Shown: in pieces, positions 17,300 to 26,561 of the stretch
Numbering within the stretch: the first letter of the stretch is position 1
Layout of the letters: each line of letters opens with the position of its first letter
From: Pararhodobacter aggregans
Lineage (GTDB): Bacteria; Pseudomonadota; Alphaproteobacteria; Rhodobacterales; Rhodobacteraceae
Reading direction: 5' to 3'
Assembly: GCF_003075525.1 (NCBI RefSeq)
Contig: NZ_QDDR01000011.1
Location: 62,001 to 126,000, forward strand
DNA: 64,000 bases
Translations under genes and position numbers: made by a program
Notes under the pieces: generated by a model
Told to the model about the DNA's origin: nothing
Database searches by the model: none
What the model saw: the letters and a program-made list of their open reading frames with translations, nothing else

Positions 17300-17327
17300 G
17301 GGGGCGCCGGGCGACGGCGCCCCCTTT
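17300..17327 (+). terminator. Rho-independent terminator after the amidohydrolase
   Basis: A perfect 10-bp stem GGGGGCGCCG / CGGCGCCCCC with a GGCGA loop is followed by TTT, between the convergent amidohydrolase and Crp/Fnr genes. Confidence 0.75.
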
Positions 17328-17339
17328 CCGGTCCGGGGG

Positions 17340-18071
17340 CTACATCAACGGCCGCGCCTGGGGTCGTTCCAGGTCTATCATGGCGAGCGAGGCCAGATCC
17401 TCGACCTTCAGGAGTTCCAGCTGCCCCTCGCTCCATTGCGCCAGACCGATGTCGCGCAGCGCCTTCAGGGTCTTGTTGGTATGGACCAGCGACAGGCCCA
17501 GCGCGTCCGCCAGATCCTGCTGGCGGAAGGGCAAGGGCACGAACCCGTCCTTTTCCAGCCCCGCCGCCTTGAGCCGCTCGTAGATCCTGACCAGCGCCCA
17601 GGCGATCCGCTGCGTGGCGTCGCGCTGGCCCAGCGAGGCGATGGTCTCGCCCAGGAAATGCTCCTCGACTGCGCCGATCCAGGTCAGGTCATAGGCCCGT
17701 TCGGGATAGCGGCGGAACACTTCCCACAGATCGTCCCGGCGAAAAACGCAGAGCGTCATATGCGTCGAGGCTTCGACCGAATGCTTCATCTCGCCCATGA
17801 TCCCGGCCTGCAACCCGGCGAAATCACCGGGAAAGAGGAAGTTGATGACCTGCCGCTTGCCGTTTTCGAGCGTGGTGTAGCGGGTGCCCATCCCGTCCAG
17901 CACGGTATAGAGCTGGGGCGAGTTCGATCCTTCCAGAAGGATCGTGGTGCGCGGATCGACCTTCAGCTCTCCGGTCTTGAAGGTCTCCATGAAAGCAAGC
18001 TCTTCCTCTGTGAACGGCAAGAACATCGACCGTTTGCGCAAAGGGCAGTTCTTGCAGGATGTGCCGGGCAT
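17340..18071 (-). CDS. Crp/Fnr family transcriptional regulator
   Basis: This 243-residue protein has an N-terminal cyclic-nucleotide-binding-like beta barrel (VDPRTTILLEGSNSPQLYTV ... FPGDFAGLQAGIMGEM) and a C-terminal Crp helix-turn-helix (PFRQQDLADALGLSLVHTNKTLKAL). Near the N-terminus it has CKNCPLRK, the first pair of the FnrL cysteine pattern, but the further cysteine expected after it is absent, so a 4Fe-4S oxygen sensor is unlikely. Similar proteins regulate stress or nitrogen-oxide responses. It is divergent from the degenerate receiver gene, with 80 bp between the start codons. Confidence 0.85.
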   Translation of the reverse strand: MPGTSCKNCPLRKRSMFLPFTEEELAFMETFKTGELKVDPRTTILLEGSNSPQLYTVLDGMGTRYTTLENGKRQVINFLFPGDFAGLQAGIMGEMKHSVEASTHMTLCVFRRDDLWEVFRRYPERAYDLTWIGAVEEHFLGETIASLGQRDATQRIAWALVRIYERLKAAGLEKDGFVPLPFRQQDLADALGLSLVHTNKTLKALRDIGLAQWSEGQLELLKVEDLASLAMIDLERPQARPLM

Positions 18072-18151
18072 AGAAACCTCTCTGGCTATGTCGCAGTTAA
18101 ATGCGCAACCGGCGGATTCGTTCCATGGTCCCTTTCCTTCGGAGGAAATGG

Positions 18152-18541
18152 ATGGACGATACCGACTCGATGAACGGCGAGGTCTACGTGCTGATGCTGC
18201 GTGACTTCGTCGTGCTCAAGGATCTTGAGGATACGGTGCGGGATTATGCCCCCGCGGCCGTCGTTCTCACGGCCAGCGAATGCGATCAGGCCCTGGCGCT
18301 GATCGAGGGGCTGGACCGCATCTCCATCGCCTTTGTCGAGGCGGGGGCCAAAGCCGTGGCCGCCGCACGGATCGACACTCTGGTCGCGGCGCGGGGCGGG
18401 CGGATCGTCCTTCTTGGCGACGATGCCGAGGACGAATGGGAGGCGGGCAACCAGACCAGCGTCCTGCCGATCCTGCTGCGCCCCTTCTCCTCGCAGACCG
18501 TGGAAAGGCTGCTGGTCGATCTGCTCGGCCGGCCGGCCTGA
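18152..18541 (+). CDS. Degenerate response-regulator receiver-like protein
   Basis: This 129-residue protein starts at the ATG 7 nt after GGAGG. Its pattern follows a REC domain: a first helix LKDLEDTVRDYAPAAVVLTA, a strand where the phospho-acceptor Asp normally ends (ISIAFVEAGA), a strand GRIVLLGDDAEDEW and a final LLRPFSSQTVERLLVDLL corresponding to the KPF region. The phosphorylation Asp is missing and the conserved Lys is Arg, so it cannot work by normal phosphorylation. It is divergent from the Crp/Fnr gene. Function is unknown. Confidence 0.6.
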   Translation: MDDTDSMNGEVYVLMLRDFVVLKDLEDTVRDYAPAAVVLTASECDQALALIEGLDRISIAFVEAGAKAVAAARIDTLVAARGGRIVLLGDDAEDEWEAGNQTSVLPILLRPFSSQTVERLLVDLLGRPA

Positions 18542-18613
18542 CCGCGCGCAATCCCCCTTCCCCCTGCCGGGCCCATCACCGATACTGCGCTGATCTTGCA
18601 GGGAAGGGCCCGG

Positions 18614-19516
18614 ATGGACAGGCTTGCCGCCGACCGCATGTTCATCGCCGTGATGGAGACCGGCAGCTTCGCCGCGGCGGCCCGCAAGCTCGGGACCAGC
18701 GCCGGGCAGGCCTCGAAGCTCATTTCGGCGCTCGAGGGGGAACTGGGCACCCGGCTTCTGAACCGCACGACCCGGGCGCTGGCCCCGACCGAGCTGGGGC
18801 AGAGCTATTTCGCCCAGATCCGCAACATCCTGGGCGATCTCGACACCCTGGATCAGAGCCTGCGCGACGCGGGCGAGGCCCCGCGCGGGCGGCTGAGGCT
18901 GACGGCGCCCATGTCGCTGGGCACGATGCAGCTGGCCCGGGCGCTCAATGATTTCGCCGCCGCCTATCCGGGGATCGAGCTGGATGTCTCGTTCACCGAC
19001 CGTTTCGTCAATCTGGTGGACGAGGGCATGGATGCGGCGATCCGCGTCGGCCATCCGGCCGACAGTTCGCTGATCGCCCGGCGGCTGGGACAGACGCGGA
19101 TCCTGATGGTGGCGAGCCCCGCCTATCTGACCCGGCACGGCCGCCCCGAGACGCTGGAGGCGCTGGCGGGCCATGAATGCATCCTGGACACGACGCTGCG
19201 CGACCCGGCGCTCTGGCGGTTTGGCGAGCGGACGCTCACGGTACGCGGTCGCATCCGTTACAGCAGCGCGCTGGCCTGCCTGCTGGCCGCCGAGCACGGG
19301 CTGGGCATCGCCCGGGTGCCCGGCTTCACCGCCCAGGCCAGCCTGGCCGCCGGGCGGGTCGAGGTCCTGCTGCCCGCGACGGAACCCCCGCCGTCAGGGA
19401 TTTTCGCCCTCTACCCGGCCGGGCGGCACCTGCCGGTCAAGGTGCGGGTGCTCATCGACTTCCTCAGCCGGGAATTCGGCGATGTCGATCCATTCCTTCC
19501 AGATCGGAACGAATGA
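18614..19516 (+). CDS. LysR family transcriptional regulator
   Basis: This 300-residue LysR protein has the winged helix at residues 1-60 (FAAAARKLGTSAGQASKLIS, LGTRLLNRTTRALAPTELG) and a two-lobe effector domain. The ATG at 18614 was chosen because it gives the standard LysR beginning. It is transcribed in the same direction as the DoxX and ring-cleavage dioxygenase genes that follow, rather than divergently as LysR regulators often are. Those genes are its likeliest targets, but the effector is unknown. Confidence 0.9.
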   Translation: MDRLAADRMFIAVMETGSFAAAARKLGTSAGQASKLISALEGELGTRLLNRTTRALAPTELGQSYFAQIRNILGDLDTLDQSLRDAGEAPRGRLRLTAPMSLGTMQLARALNDFAAAYPGIELDVSFTDRFVNLVDEGMDAAIRVGHPADSSLIARRLGQTRILMVASPAYLTRHGRPETLEALAGHECILDTTLRDPALWRFGERTLTVRGRIRYSSALACLLAAEHGLGIARVPGFTAQASLAAGRVEVLLPATEPPPSGIFALYPAGRHLPVKVRVLIDFLSREFGDVDPFLPDRNE

Positions 19517-19612
19517 ACTGCCAAGGCAGCGGATTATCACCGCAGGGGCCGGGTGGCATATGAGGGGCACGCATCGCCGCAGCCTGCGGCCAAGCCTTTC
19601 CCGGAGACCCTC

Positions 19613-20041
19613 ATGACCACCACCACCGCGCCGACTTCGGCCACCCGCCCCGCCAATGCCGACATTGCCGCGCTGATCCTGCGCGTGTCGATGGGCGTCC
19701 TGTTCATCGCCCATGGCTGGATGAAATATTCCGTCTTCACCCCGGCCGGGACCGCCGGCTATTTCGCCTCGATCGGCCTGCCGCCCTTCCTGGCCTATGT
19801 CACCATCGCCGTGGAAATCCTCGGCGGCCTGATGCTGATCGCCGGTCTGTGGACCCGCTGGGTCTCGATCGTGCTGATCCCGGTCATGGTGGGCGCCGCC
19901 TATTTCGGCCATGGCTCGAACGGCTTCTTCTTCTCGGTCGAGGGCGGTGGCTGGGAATATCCCGCCTTCTGGACCGTCGCTTTGGTGGTGCAGGCCCTGA
20001 TCGGCGGCGGCGCCTATGCGCTGCGCGACGACCGCGCCTGA
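19613..20041 (+). CDS. DoxX family membrane protein
   Basis: This 142-residue protein has four predicted membrane helices and the DoxX signature LRVSMGVLFIAHGWMKY, then TIAVEILGGLMLIAGLWTRW. Start chosen at 19613 after GGAG. DoxX proteins are small membrane oxidoreductase-like subunits often encoded beside dioxygenases or pirins. It lies 54 bp before the class III dioxygenase gene, which suggests a shared role in redox or aromatic-compound response. Biochemical activity is not established. Confidence 0.85.
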   Translation: MTTTTAPTSATRPANADIAALILRVSMGVLFIAHGWMKYSVFTPAGTAGYFASIGLPPFLAYVTIAVEILGGLMLIAGLWTRWVSIVLIPVMVGAAYFGHGSNGFFFSVEGGGWEYPAFWTVALVVQALIGGGAYALRDDRA

Positions 20042-20095
20042 GCTATCCTTCCCCGGGGCGGCCCCGCCGGCCGCCCCTACCCCCCGGAGGTTCCG

Positions 20096-20896
20096 ATGAC
20101 CCGACGTATGCCCACCTATTTCATCTCGCACGGCGGTGGCCCCTGGCCCTGGCTGCCGCAGATGCGCGCGCAGTTCCGCAACCTCGAAGCCAGCCTCAAG
20201 GCGATGGTCGCCGAGCTGCCCGACCTGCCGAAGGCGGTGCTGGTCATCTCGGGCCATTGGGAGACCGAGGATTTCGCCGTGATGAGCGCGGCCCATCCGC
20301 CGATGCTCTATGATTACTACGGCTTCCCGCAGGAAACCTATTCCATCACCTACCCCGCGCCCGGCGCCCCGGGCGATCTGGCCCAGCGCACCGCGAGCCT
20401 GCTGCGCGAGGCGGGGCTGCCCACCCGGCTTGACGCCAGGCAGGGTTTCGACCACGGCACCTTCGCGCCGCTCTACATCATGTTCCCCGAGGCCAATGTG
20501 CCAGTCTATCAGGTCTCCATGCGCCACGGCTATTCGCCCGAGGAACATTTCGCCCTGGGCCGCGCCCTGGCCCCCCTGCGGGACGAAGGCGTGATGATCG
20601 TGGGCTCGGGGCTGAGTTTCCATAACCTCAGGATGTTCGGACCCGCCGCCAAGGTCCCGTCCGAGGCCTTCGACACCTGGCTGGACGACGTGCTGCACGA
20701 GGCACCGGCCCGGCGCACCCAGTCGCTGATCGAATGGGAAAAGGCGCCCTATGCCCGCGTCTGCCACCGCGAGGAGGACCATTTCGTGCCACTCTTCGCA
20801 GCCCTGGGCGCGGCCGAAGGCGAGACGGCGACGCGGATCTACCACGATGTCGGGCTGATGGGCGGCGTCACCGCCTCGAGCTATCGCTTCGGCTGA
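20096..20896 (+). CDS. Class III extradiol ring-cleavage dioxygenase (DODA/LigB type)
   Basis: This 266-residue protein has the LigB-superfamily histidines: YFISHGGGPWPW near residue 12, VISGHWETEDF near residue 58, and a later FDHGTFAPLYIMFPE, which together bind one non-heme metal ion and supply the catalytic His. Members open catechol-type rings (DOPA dioxygenase, YgiD). It is the last gene of a LysR-DoxX-dioxygenase group. Many relatives have unknown physiological substrates. A bidirectional terminator follows. Confidence 0.87.
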   Translation: MTRRMPTYFISHGGGPWPWLPQMRAQFRNLEASLKAMVAELPDLPKAVLVISGHWETEDFAVMSAAHPPMLYDYYGFPQETYSITYPAPGAPGDLAQRTASLLREAGLPTRLDARQGFDHGTFAPLYIMFPEANVPVYQVSMRHGYSPEEHFALGRALAPLRDEGVMIVGSGLSFHNLRMFGPAAKVPSEAFDTWLDDVLHEAPARRTQSLIEWEKAPYARVCHREEDHFVPLFAALGAAEGETATRIYHDVGLMGGVTASSYRFG

Positions 20897-20913
20897 AGGC
20901 ACCCCTCACACGA

Positions 20914-20947
20914 CAAACGGCCGCCGGGAAACCCGGCGGCCGTTTTC
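20914..20947. terminator. Bidirectional terminator between dioxygenase and DUF4139 genes
   Basis: A perfect 12-bp stem ACGGCCGCCGGG / CCCGGCGGCCGT with an AAA loop is flanked by ACAAA on the left and TTTT on the right, so it can serve both convergent genes. Confidence 0.85.
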
Positions 20948-20964
20948 CTGCGTGGAGGGTGGCC

Positions 20965-22893
20965 TCAGCGCGGCTGCAGCAGCGCCGAGATCCGGGCCCG
21001 CAGATTGACCGCGCTTTGCGCCGCGGCCTCGCTCGCCGCCTGCGCCTCGGCAATGGCGCCGTCGATGGCATCGACCCGGGCGCGGCGGTCGCGGTTGGCC
21101 TGGCTGTCGTCGCCCAGCTGCACGATCAGGCTGACCAGCCGCTGCTGCTCGCGCTCCAGCGTCTGCACCTCGCCCGCCTGACGGCGCTGCTCGTTCTCGG
21201 CGTCCAGGATCTCGCGCCGCAGCTGGCCGACCTGGGCCAGCAGCTCGCGCACCTGCGCATCCTCGGCCCGGCCTTCCCAATAGGCCAGCGTGTTGAGGTC
21301 CATGTCGATGACCCCCATCCGGCGCAGCCGCGGCTGGCGCTCGGTCACCGTCAGGCTGGCGCGCTCACCCGCGCCGACCGCCACCACCCAGCGCCAGGCA
21401 TCGGGGCGTTCCTCGGCCCCGGTGGTGCTGCTGACGTTCCAGCCCGGGTTGCGGGGATGGTCGATGGTCACCTCGCGCTCGGCATCGGGGGCGCCTTCGA
21501 TGCGATAGGTGACGCGGCGCTCCAGATCCTCGGTCACGGTCAGGATGCCGTCGACGATCCGCATCTCGCGCAGGGTTTCGGTATTGGTCGATTCCTCGCG
21601 CACCTCGACCGCCGTGTCGCGGGCGAAATCGACGACCTCGGTCGCGCCGGGCGCCAGTTCCGGGATCATCGCATCGCCGGCATGGCCTCGCCCGTCCTCA
21701 TAAAGGGTCAGCACACCGGCCGGCAGCCGCAGCGGCAGCGGGTTTTCCAGCGACAGCGCGATCACCGGATTGCGGTCGCCCTGCCCGCCGCGATAGAGCA
21801 CCAGCCGCGCATCGGGCAGGAGTTCCGACAGGAACGGCACGCTCATCATCTGGCCCGCGGGCAGCGAGACCGGCGTGTCCAGCGTGAAGCGGCTGAAGCT
21901 GTCGCCATCGTCGGCGGTGACCTGAACCGAGGCCATGCTGTCCTGCATGGCGATGGAGGGGGCGCCCGCCGCCTCGGCCATGGCGCCGATCGCACCCCGG
22001 TAGAGGGGCGCCGCAGCAGTCACCATCGGCGGCGCCGCCTGCGGCTCCAGCGCCTGTTCGCGCCGGGCATAGGTACGGGCATAGAGCTGCGCCTCGATGG
22101 CCCGGACCGAGCCGGTGGCCAGCGTCAGCTGCACATCCTGCCAGTCGATCCCGGTGGTGTTCTCGACCACCGCCCAGCCGATCAGACGGATCCCCTCGGG
22201 CGTGTCGACCGCGCGCCAGGCGGTGCGCCAGAGCGGCGCGTTCTGGAGGTACACAAGCCCCACCTCGCGCGGGGTCTCGTTGTCGCTGTCGAGCGTCAGC
22301 TCGATCCGGCGCGGGTTGGCCGCGCCACGCCAGGCCCTGAGCGCCTCGGTCAGGGTCGCCTGATCGGCAGCCTCGGCGAAACGCACGCCCAGCGCATCAT
22401 CCATGACGAAGGAATGCATCACCCCGTCATCGCCCTGCAGGTTCAGGACGTTGATCGTGCCATGCTCGCCCGGGCGCTGAGTCACGCCCATGTTGAGCCC
22501 CTGCCAGCTTTCGCCCCGACGCTCGACCACCAGCGGCGCACCGACCATCGTGCCGAACAGACGCACCGGATCGGTCACATCCTCGGGGCCGAAGGGGAAA
22601 TGCGCGAAAGCATCCTCGAAACTGCCGGGGCCGGTCATGGTGACGTAAGGCACCCCGCCCGCCGGATCGAGAACCCAGAGGCTTTTCAGGAAATCGTCGA
22701 TATCGCCCCGCGCCACCGACAGGCGCATCGGCTCGACGCCCAGCTGGCCCTCGGCCTCGATCATGGCGAGCCCGGCGGTGGACAGGGTGACCGCGTTGAT
22801 CGAGGTCTCGGCGGCCAGCGGAAAGGCCAGAACGAGGCCGCTGAGCGACAGGATCAGGGCACGGCGCAGGCGACGGGGGACGGGCAAGGACAT
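20965..22893 (-). CDS. DUF4139 domain-containing secreted protein
   Basis: This 642-residue protein has a signal peptide (ILSLSGLVLAFPLAAE) and the DUF4139 fold: WRTAWRAVDTPEGIRLIGWAV, VVENTTGIDWQDVQLTL and later HPRNPGW. The last 100 residues form a coiled coil (REILDAENEQRRQAGEVQTL and following). DUF4139 proteins are widespread and presumed exported, with no firm function known to me. It is monocistronic between two divergent or convergent neighbours. Confidence 0.85.
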   Translation of the reverse strand: MSLPVPRRLRRALILSLSGLVLAFPLAAETSINAVTLSTAGLAMIEAEGQLGVEPMRLSVARGDIDDFLKSLWVLDPAGGVPYVTMTGPGSFEDAFAHFPFGPEDVTDPVRLFGTMVGAPLVVERRGESWQGLNMGVTQRPGEHGTINVLNLQGDDGVMHSFVMDDALGVRFAEAADQATLTEALRAWRGAANPRRIELTLDSDNETPREVGLVYLQNAPLWRTAWRAVDTPEGIRLIGWAVVENTTGIDWQDVQLTLATGSVRAIEAQLYARTYARREQALEPQAAPPMVTAAAPLYRGAIGAMAEAAGAPSIAMQDSMASVQVTADDGDSFSRFTLDTPVSLPAGQMMSVPFLSELLPDARLVLYRGGQGDRNPVIALSLENPLPLRLPAGVLTLYEDGRGHAGDAMIPELAPGATEVVDFARDTAVEVREESTNTETLREMRIVDGILTVTEDLERRVTYRIEGAPDAEREVTIDHPRNPGWNVSSTTGAEERPDAWRWVVAVGAGERASLTVTERQPRLRRMGVIDMDLNTLAYWEGRAEDAQVRELLAQVGQLRREILDAENEQRRQAGEVQTLEREQQRLVSLIVQLGDDSQANRDRRARVDAIDGAIAEAQAASEAAAQSAVNLRARISALLQPR

Positions 22894-23105
22894 GGGTGAA
22901 CTCCGGGGGGATGAATTGAGCGCACCTTGCCCAATGCGCGGTCACAGGCCAAGGGGGGAGCCGATCACCTGTTCGCAACCTTGCCGTGAACGGCACCCTC
23001 CCGCCCGGCCCACGCCCGGCACCGCAGAGGGGTGCGACCGCCTTGCGCTTGCCCCAGGCCCGTGAGTGACCTAAACGCAAACTCCCAAGGGCCGTGGAGG
23101 GCACG

Positions 23106-24902
23106 ATGACCGACATCTCCAAGACCGAGACGCGCGCGACCTCGCGCCGGATCGGCTCGCTGGCCGGGCTCTGGCCCTTCCTCAGCGTCTACAAGGGGCT
23201 GCTGGGCGGCGCGCTGCTGGCGCTGGTGCTGACCGCCTCGGTCTCGCTGGCGCTGCCTCTGGCGGTGCGCCGGGTGGTCGATGGCTTCGGCGCGGGCGAG
23301 CTGCAACTCCTCAACGAATATTTCGTGGCGGCGCTGGCGCTGGCCGGGCTCCTCGCCTTCGGCACCGGCGCGCGCTATTACATGGTGACGCGGCTGGGTG
23401 AACGGGTTGTGGCCGATATCCGCAAGGCGCTTTTCGCCCGGACCATCGGCATGTCGCCCGCCTTCTTCGAGAAGATCCTGTCGGGCGAGGTGCTGTCGCG
23501 CATCACCACCGACACCACGCTGATCCAGTCGATCGTCGGCTCCTCGATCTCGATCGCGCTGAGGAACCTGCTGATGCTGGTCGGCGGCCTGGCACTGCTG
23601 GCGCTGACCTCGCCCAAGCTGACCGGCCTCGTGCTGCTGCTGGTCCCGGCCGTCATCGTGCCCATCGTCACGCTGGGCCGCCGCCTGCGCCGCCTCTCGC
23701 GTGAGAACCAGGACTGGATCGCCGCCTCCTCGGGCAACGCGTCCGAGGCGCTGGGGGCAGCCCAGACCGTGCAGGCCTATACGCACGAACCCCTGTCCAT
23801 CGCCGCCTTCGACCGGGTGACGGAGAAGAGCTTCGACATCGCCCTGATCCGCATCGCCACCCGGGCGGCGATGACCGTGGTCATCATCGCGCTGGTCTTC
23901 TCGGGCATCGTGGGTGTGCTGTGGATCGGCGCGCTGGACGTCCGCGCCGGCACCATGTCGATCGGCGAACTGGTGCAATTCGTGATCTATTCGGTGCTGG
24001 TCGCGGGCTCGGTCGGCGCCCTGTCCGAGATCTGGGGCGAGCTGCAACGGGCCGCCGGAGCCACCGAACGGCTGGTCGAGCTGATGGACACCATCGACAC
24101 GGTGCGCGACCCCGATGCGCCGGTCGCCCTGCCCGCCCCGGTGCGCGGCGCGGTGAGCTTCGAGGCGGTGCGCTTCCACTACCCCTCGCGCCCGACGCAA
24201 TCGGCGCTGGACGGGGTGACGCTGCATGTTCGGCCCGGCGAAACGGTGGCGCTGGTCGGCCCCTCGGGCGCGGGGAAATCGACGATGATCCAGCTGCTGC
24301 TGCGGTTCTACGACCCGCAGCAGGGGGTGGTGCGGCTCGATGGCGTGGACCTGCGCGACATGAACCGCGCATCGCTGCGCGGCGCGCTGGCGCTGGTGCC
24401 GCAGGACCCGGCGATCTTCGCCCTGAGCGCGCGCGAGAACATCCGCTTCGGCCGCCCCGGGGCCACGGACGCCGAGATCGAGGACGCCGCCCGCGCAGCG
24501 GCCGCGCATGACTTCATCGCCGCCCTGCCCGAGGGCTACGACACCCAGCTGGGCGAACGCGGCGTGATGCTGTCGGGCGGCCAGAAACAGCGCATCGCCA
24601 TCGCCCGCGCCATCCTGCGCGACGCGCCGGTGCTGCTGCTGGACGAAGCGACCTCGGCGCTCGACGCGGAAAGCGAGCGGCTGGTGCAACAGGCGGTCGA
24701 ACGGCTCTCCGAGGGCCGCACGACGCTGGTCGTGGCCCACCGGCTGGCGACGGTGCGCAAGGCGGACCGGATCGTGGTCTTCGAAGGCGGCCGCATCGTC
24801 GCCGAGGGCACCCATGCCGAACTGGTAGCGCAAGGCGGCCTCTACGCCCGGCTGGCCCGGCTGCAATTCACCGAGCATGCGGAAGACAGCGCGGCAGGGT
24901 GA
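23106..24902 (+). CDS. ABC exporter, fused permease-ATPase (MsbA-like half transporter)
   Basis: This 598-residue protein joins a six-helix exporter domain (residues about 20-310) to one ABC ATPase domain with Walker A GPSGAGKST, signature LSGGQKQRIAIARA, Walker B VLLLDEATSALD and the H-loop VVAHRLAT. It should work as a homodimer in the inner membrane. Start set at 23106 after GGAGGG. Relatives include MsbA-type lipid flippases and multidrug exporters; the cargo here cannot be named. Repeat copy C follows the gene. Confidence 0.9.
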   Translation: MTDISKTETRATSRRIGSLAGLWPFLSVYKGLLGGALLALVLTASVSLALPLAVRRVVDGFGAGELQLLNEYFVAALALAGLLAFGTGARYYMVTRLGERVVADIRKALFARTIGMSPAFFEKILSGEVLSRITTDTTLIQSIVGSSISIALRNLLMLVGGLALLALTSPKLTGLVLLLVPAVIVPIVTLGRRLRRLSRENQDWIAASSGNASEALGAAQTVQAYTHEPLSIAAFDRVTEKSFDIALIRIATRAAMTVVIIALVFSGIVGVLWIGALDVRAGTMSIGELVQFVIYSVLVAGSVGALSEIWGELQRAAGATERLVELMDTIDTVRDPDAPVALPAPVRGAVSFEAVRFHYPSRPTQSALDGVTLHVRPGETVALVGPSGAGKSTMIQLLLRFYDPQQGVVRLDGVDLRDMNRASLRGALALVPQDPAIFALSARENIRFGRPGATDAEIEDAARAAAAHDFIAALPEGYDTQLGERGVMLSGGQKQRIAIARAILRDAPVLLLDEATSALDAESERLVQQAVERLSEGRTTLVVAHRLATVRKADRIVVFEGGRIVAEGTHAELVAQGGLYARLARLQFTEHAEDSAAG

Positions 24903-24973
24903 GGCGGCCGGACGAGGGGTTTCGCCGTCGGCCCCGACGCCTCCGGCGCCGAGGCCGCGAGAGCCGAAACGGC

Positions 24974-25243
24974 GGGCGACCAGCGGCGCGGCGTGCCGCC
25001 GCACCGAAGGAAGGGGGGCTTTCTGCCCCCCTCTTGGCCTGACGGCCAATTCACCCCCGGAGGATATTTGCAGAACGAAGATGTGCGGATGGCGCCCCGA
25101 CCAGACGCCCCGCCCTTCTCATCACTTTGCCGAAAATACGCCGGGGGGTCCGGGGGGCTGGCCCCCCGGGGCCAACCCCAAGCGCTGCCCTCTCCGCGGC
25201 GGGAGGCGCGCGGGGTGGGCGGGCGGGAGCGCGCCTCCCGCCG
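24974..25243. repeat. Modular GC-rich intergenic repeat, copy C (fills the 24903-25251 gap)
   Basis: The 349-bp gap between the convergent exporter and M20 genes carries the same element as copy A in the same order: GGGCGACCAGCGGCGCGGCG, CTCTTGGCCTGACGGCCAAT, core GAGGATATTTGC... at 25060-25083, a unique spacer, CCGGGGGGCTGGCCCCCCGG, and the perfect GCGGCGGGAGGC / GCCTCCCGCCGC inverted repeat near 25198-25243. No gene is seen in the gap. Confidence 0.8.
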
Positions 25244-25251
25244 CTTCCGCC

Positions 25252-26406
25252 TCAGGCCGCGCCGCGCGTCTCGATCATCCGGGCCATCAGCGCGGCACCG
25301 AGGGGGAGCGAGGCATCGTCAATGACATAGCCCGGGTTGTGCAGCGCCACGCCCGAGCCATGCCCCAGCGTGCAATAGGCACCCGGGACGACCTGCAGCA
25401 TGTCGGCGAAATCCTCGGAGCCCATGACCAGCTCACTCTTCTCCTGCGCCTGTTCTCCGACCAGCCCGGCCGCGGCCTCAAGCATGGCCTGCGAGAGCGT
25501 CGGATCATTCTCCAGCACGTCGAAGACATTGCGCATCTCCAGCGTGATCTGGCAGCCATAGGCCGCCGCCGCCCCGTCGCAAAGCGCCTGCATCCGCGCG
25601 GTCACCAGTGCCGCCGTCTCGCGGTTGAAGTAGCGCACCGTTCCGGCCAGCGCCGCGGTCTCGGGGATCACGTTGTAAGCCGCGCCCGCGTGGATCTGGG
25701 TAACCGAGACCACGATCCGCTCGGCCGAGGCGACGTTGCGGGCCTTGATCGTCTGGATCTGCCCGACCAGCCCCGCCGCCACCATCAGCGCATCGACCGA
25801 GGCCTCCGGCATCGCCGCATGGGCGCCCTTCCCGGTCACCCGGATGTCGAAGAAATTCGCCCCCGCCATCGCCGGACCCGGCTTCACGCCGACCTCGCCC
25901 GGGGCGTGGAACGGGGAATTGTGCAGCCCGTAGATCTCGTCGCAGGGGAAGCGCCGGAAGAGGCCGTCGGCGATCATCGCCCGGGCGCCGCCGAGGCCTT
26001 CCTCGGCCGGCTGGAAGATGAACACCGCGGTGCCGGCAAAATCGCGTGTCTCGGCCAGGTAACGGGCCGCGCCCAGCAGCATCGTCGTATGGGCGTCATG
26101 GCCGCAGGCATGCATCACGCCGGGGGTTTTCGAGGCATAGGGCAGGTTGGTCTGCTCGTGGATCGGCAGCGCGTCCATGTCGGCCCTGAGCCCGATGGTG
26201 CGGCCGGGGCGGTTGCCCTTCAGGACCCCCACCACGCCGGTCTTGCCGATCCCGGTCGTGACCTCGATCCCGAGGCGCTCCAGCTCGGCGGCGACCACGC
26301 CCGCGGTGCGGACCTCCTGGAACCCGAGTTCGGGATGTTCGTGCAGGTCGCGGCGGATGGCGGTGAGATCGGCGGCGAAATCCTGGATACGGGTCGGGAT
26401 GGTCAT
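25252..26406 (-). CDS. M20 family amidohydrolase (hippurate hydrolase-like)
   Basis: This 384-residue metallopeptidase has the M20D metal and catalytic motifs: RRDLHEHPELGFQE at the N-terminus, GLRADMDALPI, HACGHDAHTTM, FQPAEEGLGGA with the catalytic Glu, and ELVMGSEDFADM. Relatives hydrolyse N-acyl or N-aroyl amino acids such as hippurate or N-acetyl amino acids in the cytoplasm. Start chosen at the ATG following GGAGAG. No partner genes are nearby. Confidence 0.9.
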   Translation of the reverse strand: MTIPTRIQDFAADLTAIRRDLHEHPELGFQEVRTAGVVAAELERLGIEVTTGIGKTGVVGVLKGNRPGRTIGLRADMDALPIHEQTNLPYASKTPGVMHACGHDAHTTMLLGAARYLAETRDFAGTAVFIFQPAEEGLGGARAMIADGLFRRFPCDEIYGLHNSPFHAPGEVGVKPGPAMAGANFFDIRVTGKGAHAAMPEASVDALMVAAGLVGQIQTIKARNVASAERIVVSVTQIHAGAAYNVIPETAALAGTVRYFNRETAALVTARMQALCDGAAAAYGCQITLEMRNVFDVLENDPTLSQAMLEAAAGLVGEQAQEKSELVMGSEDFADMLQVVPGAYCTLGHGSGVALHNPGYVIDDASLPLGAALMARMIETRGAA

Positions 26407-26561
26407 GGGGCTCTCCTGCTGCCGCGTCAGGCTGACCCCGGGCGGGCGGTTTGGCAAGGGGGAGGGATGTCCCGCGCGTGGGACAGCGGCAGGGATGCTG
26501 GAAAGTCAAGCGCTTGGCGGGGCGGGTCACCCTTCTGGCAGGAAAGTCCCACGGGTGCGGG

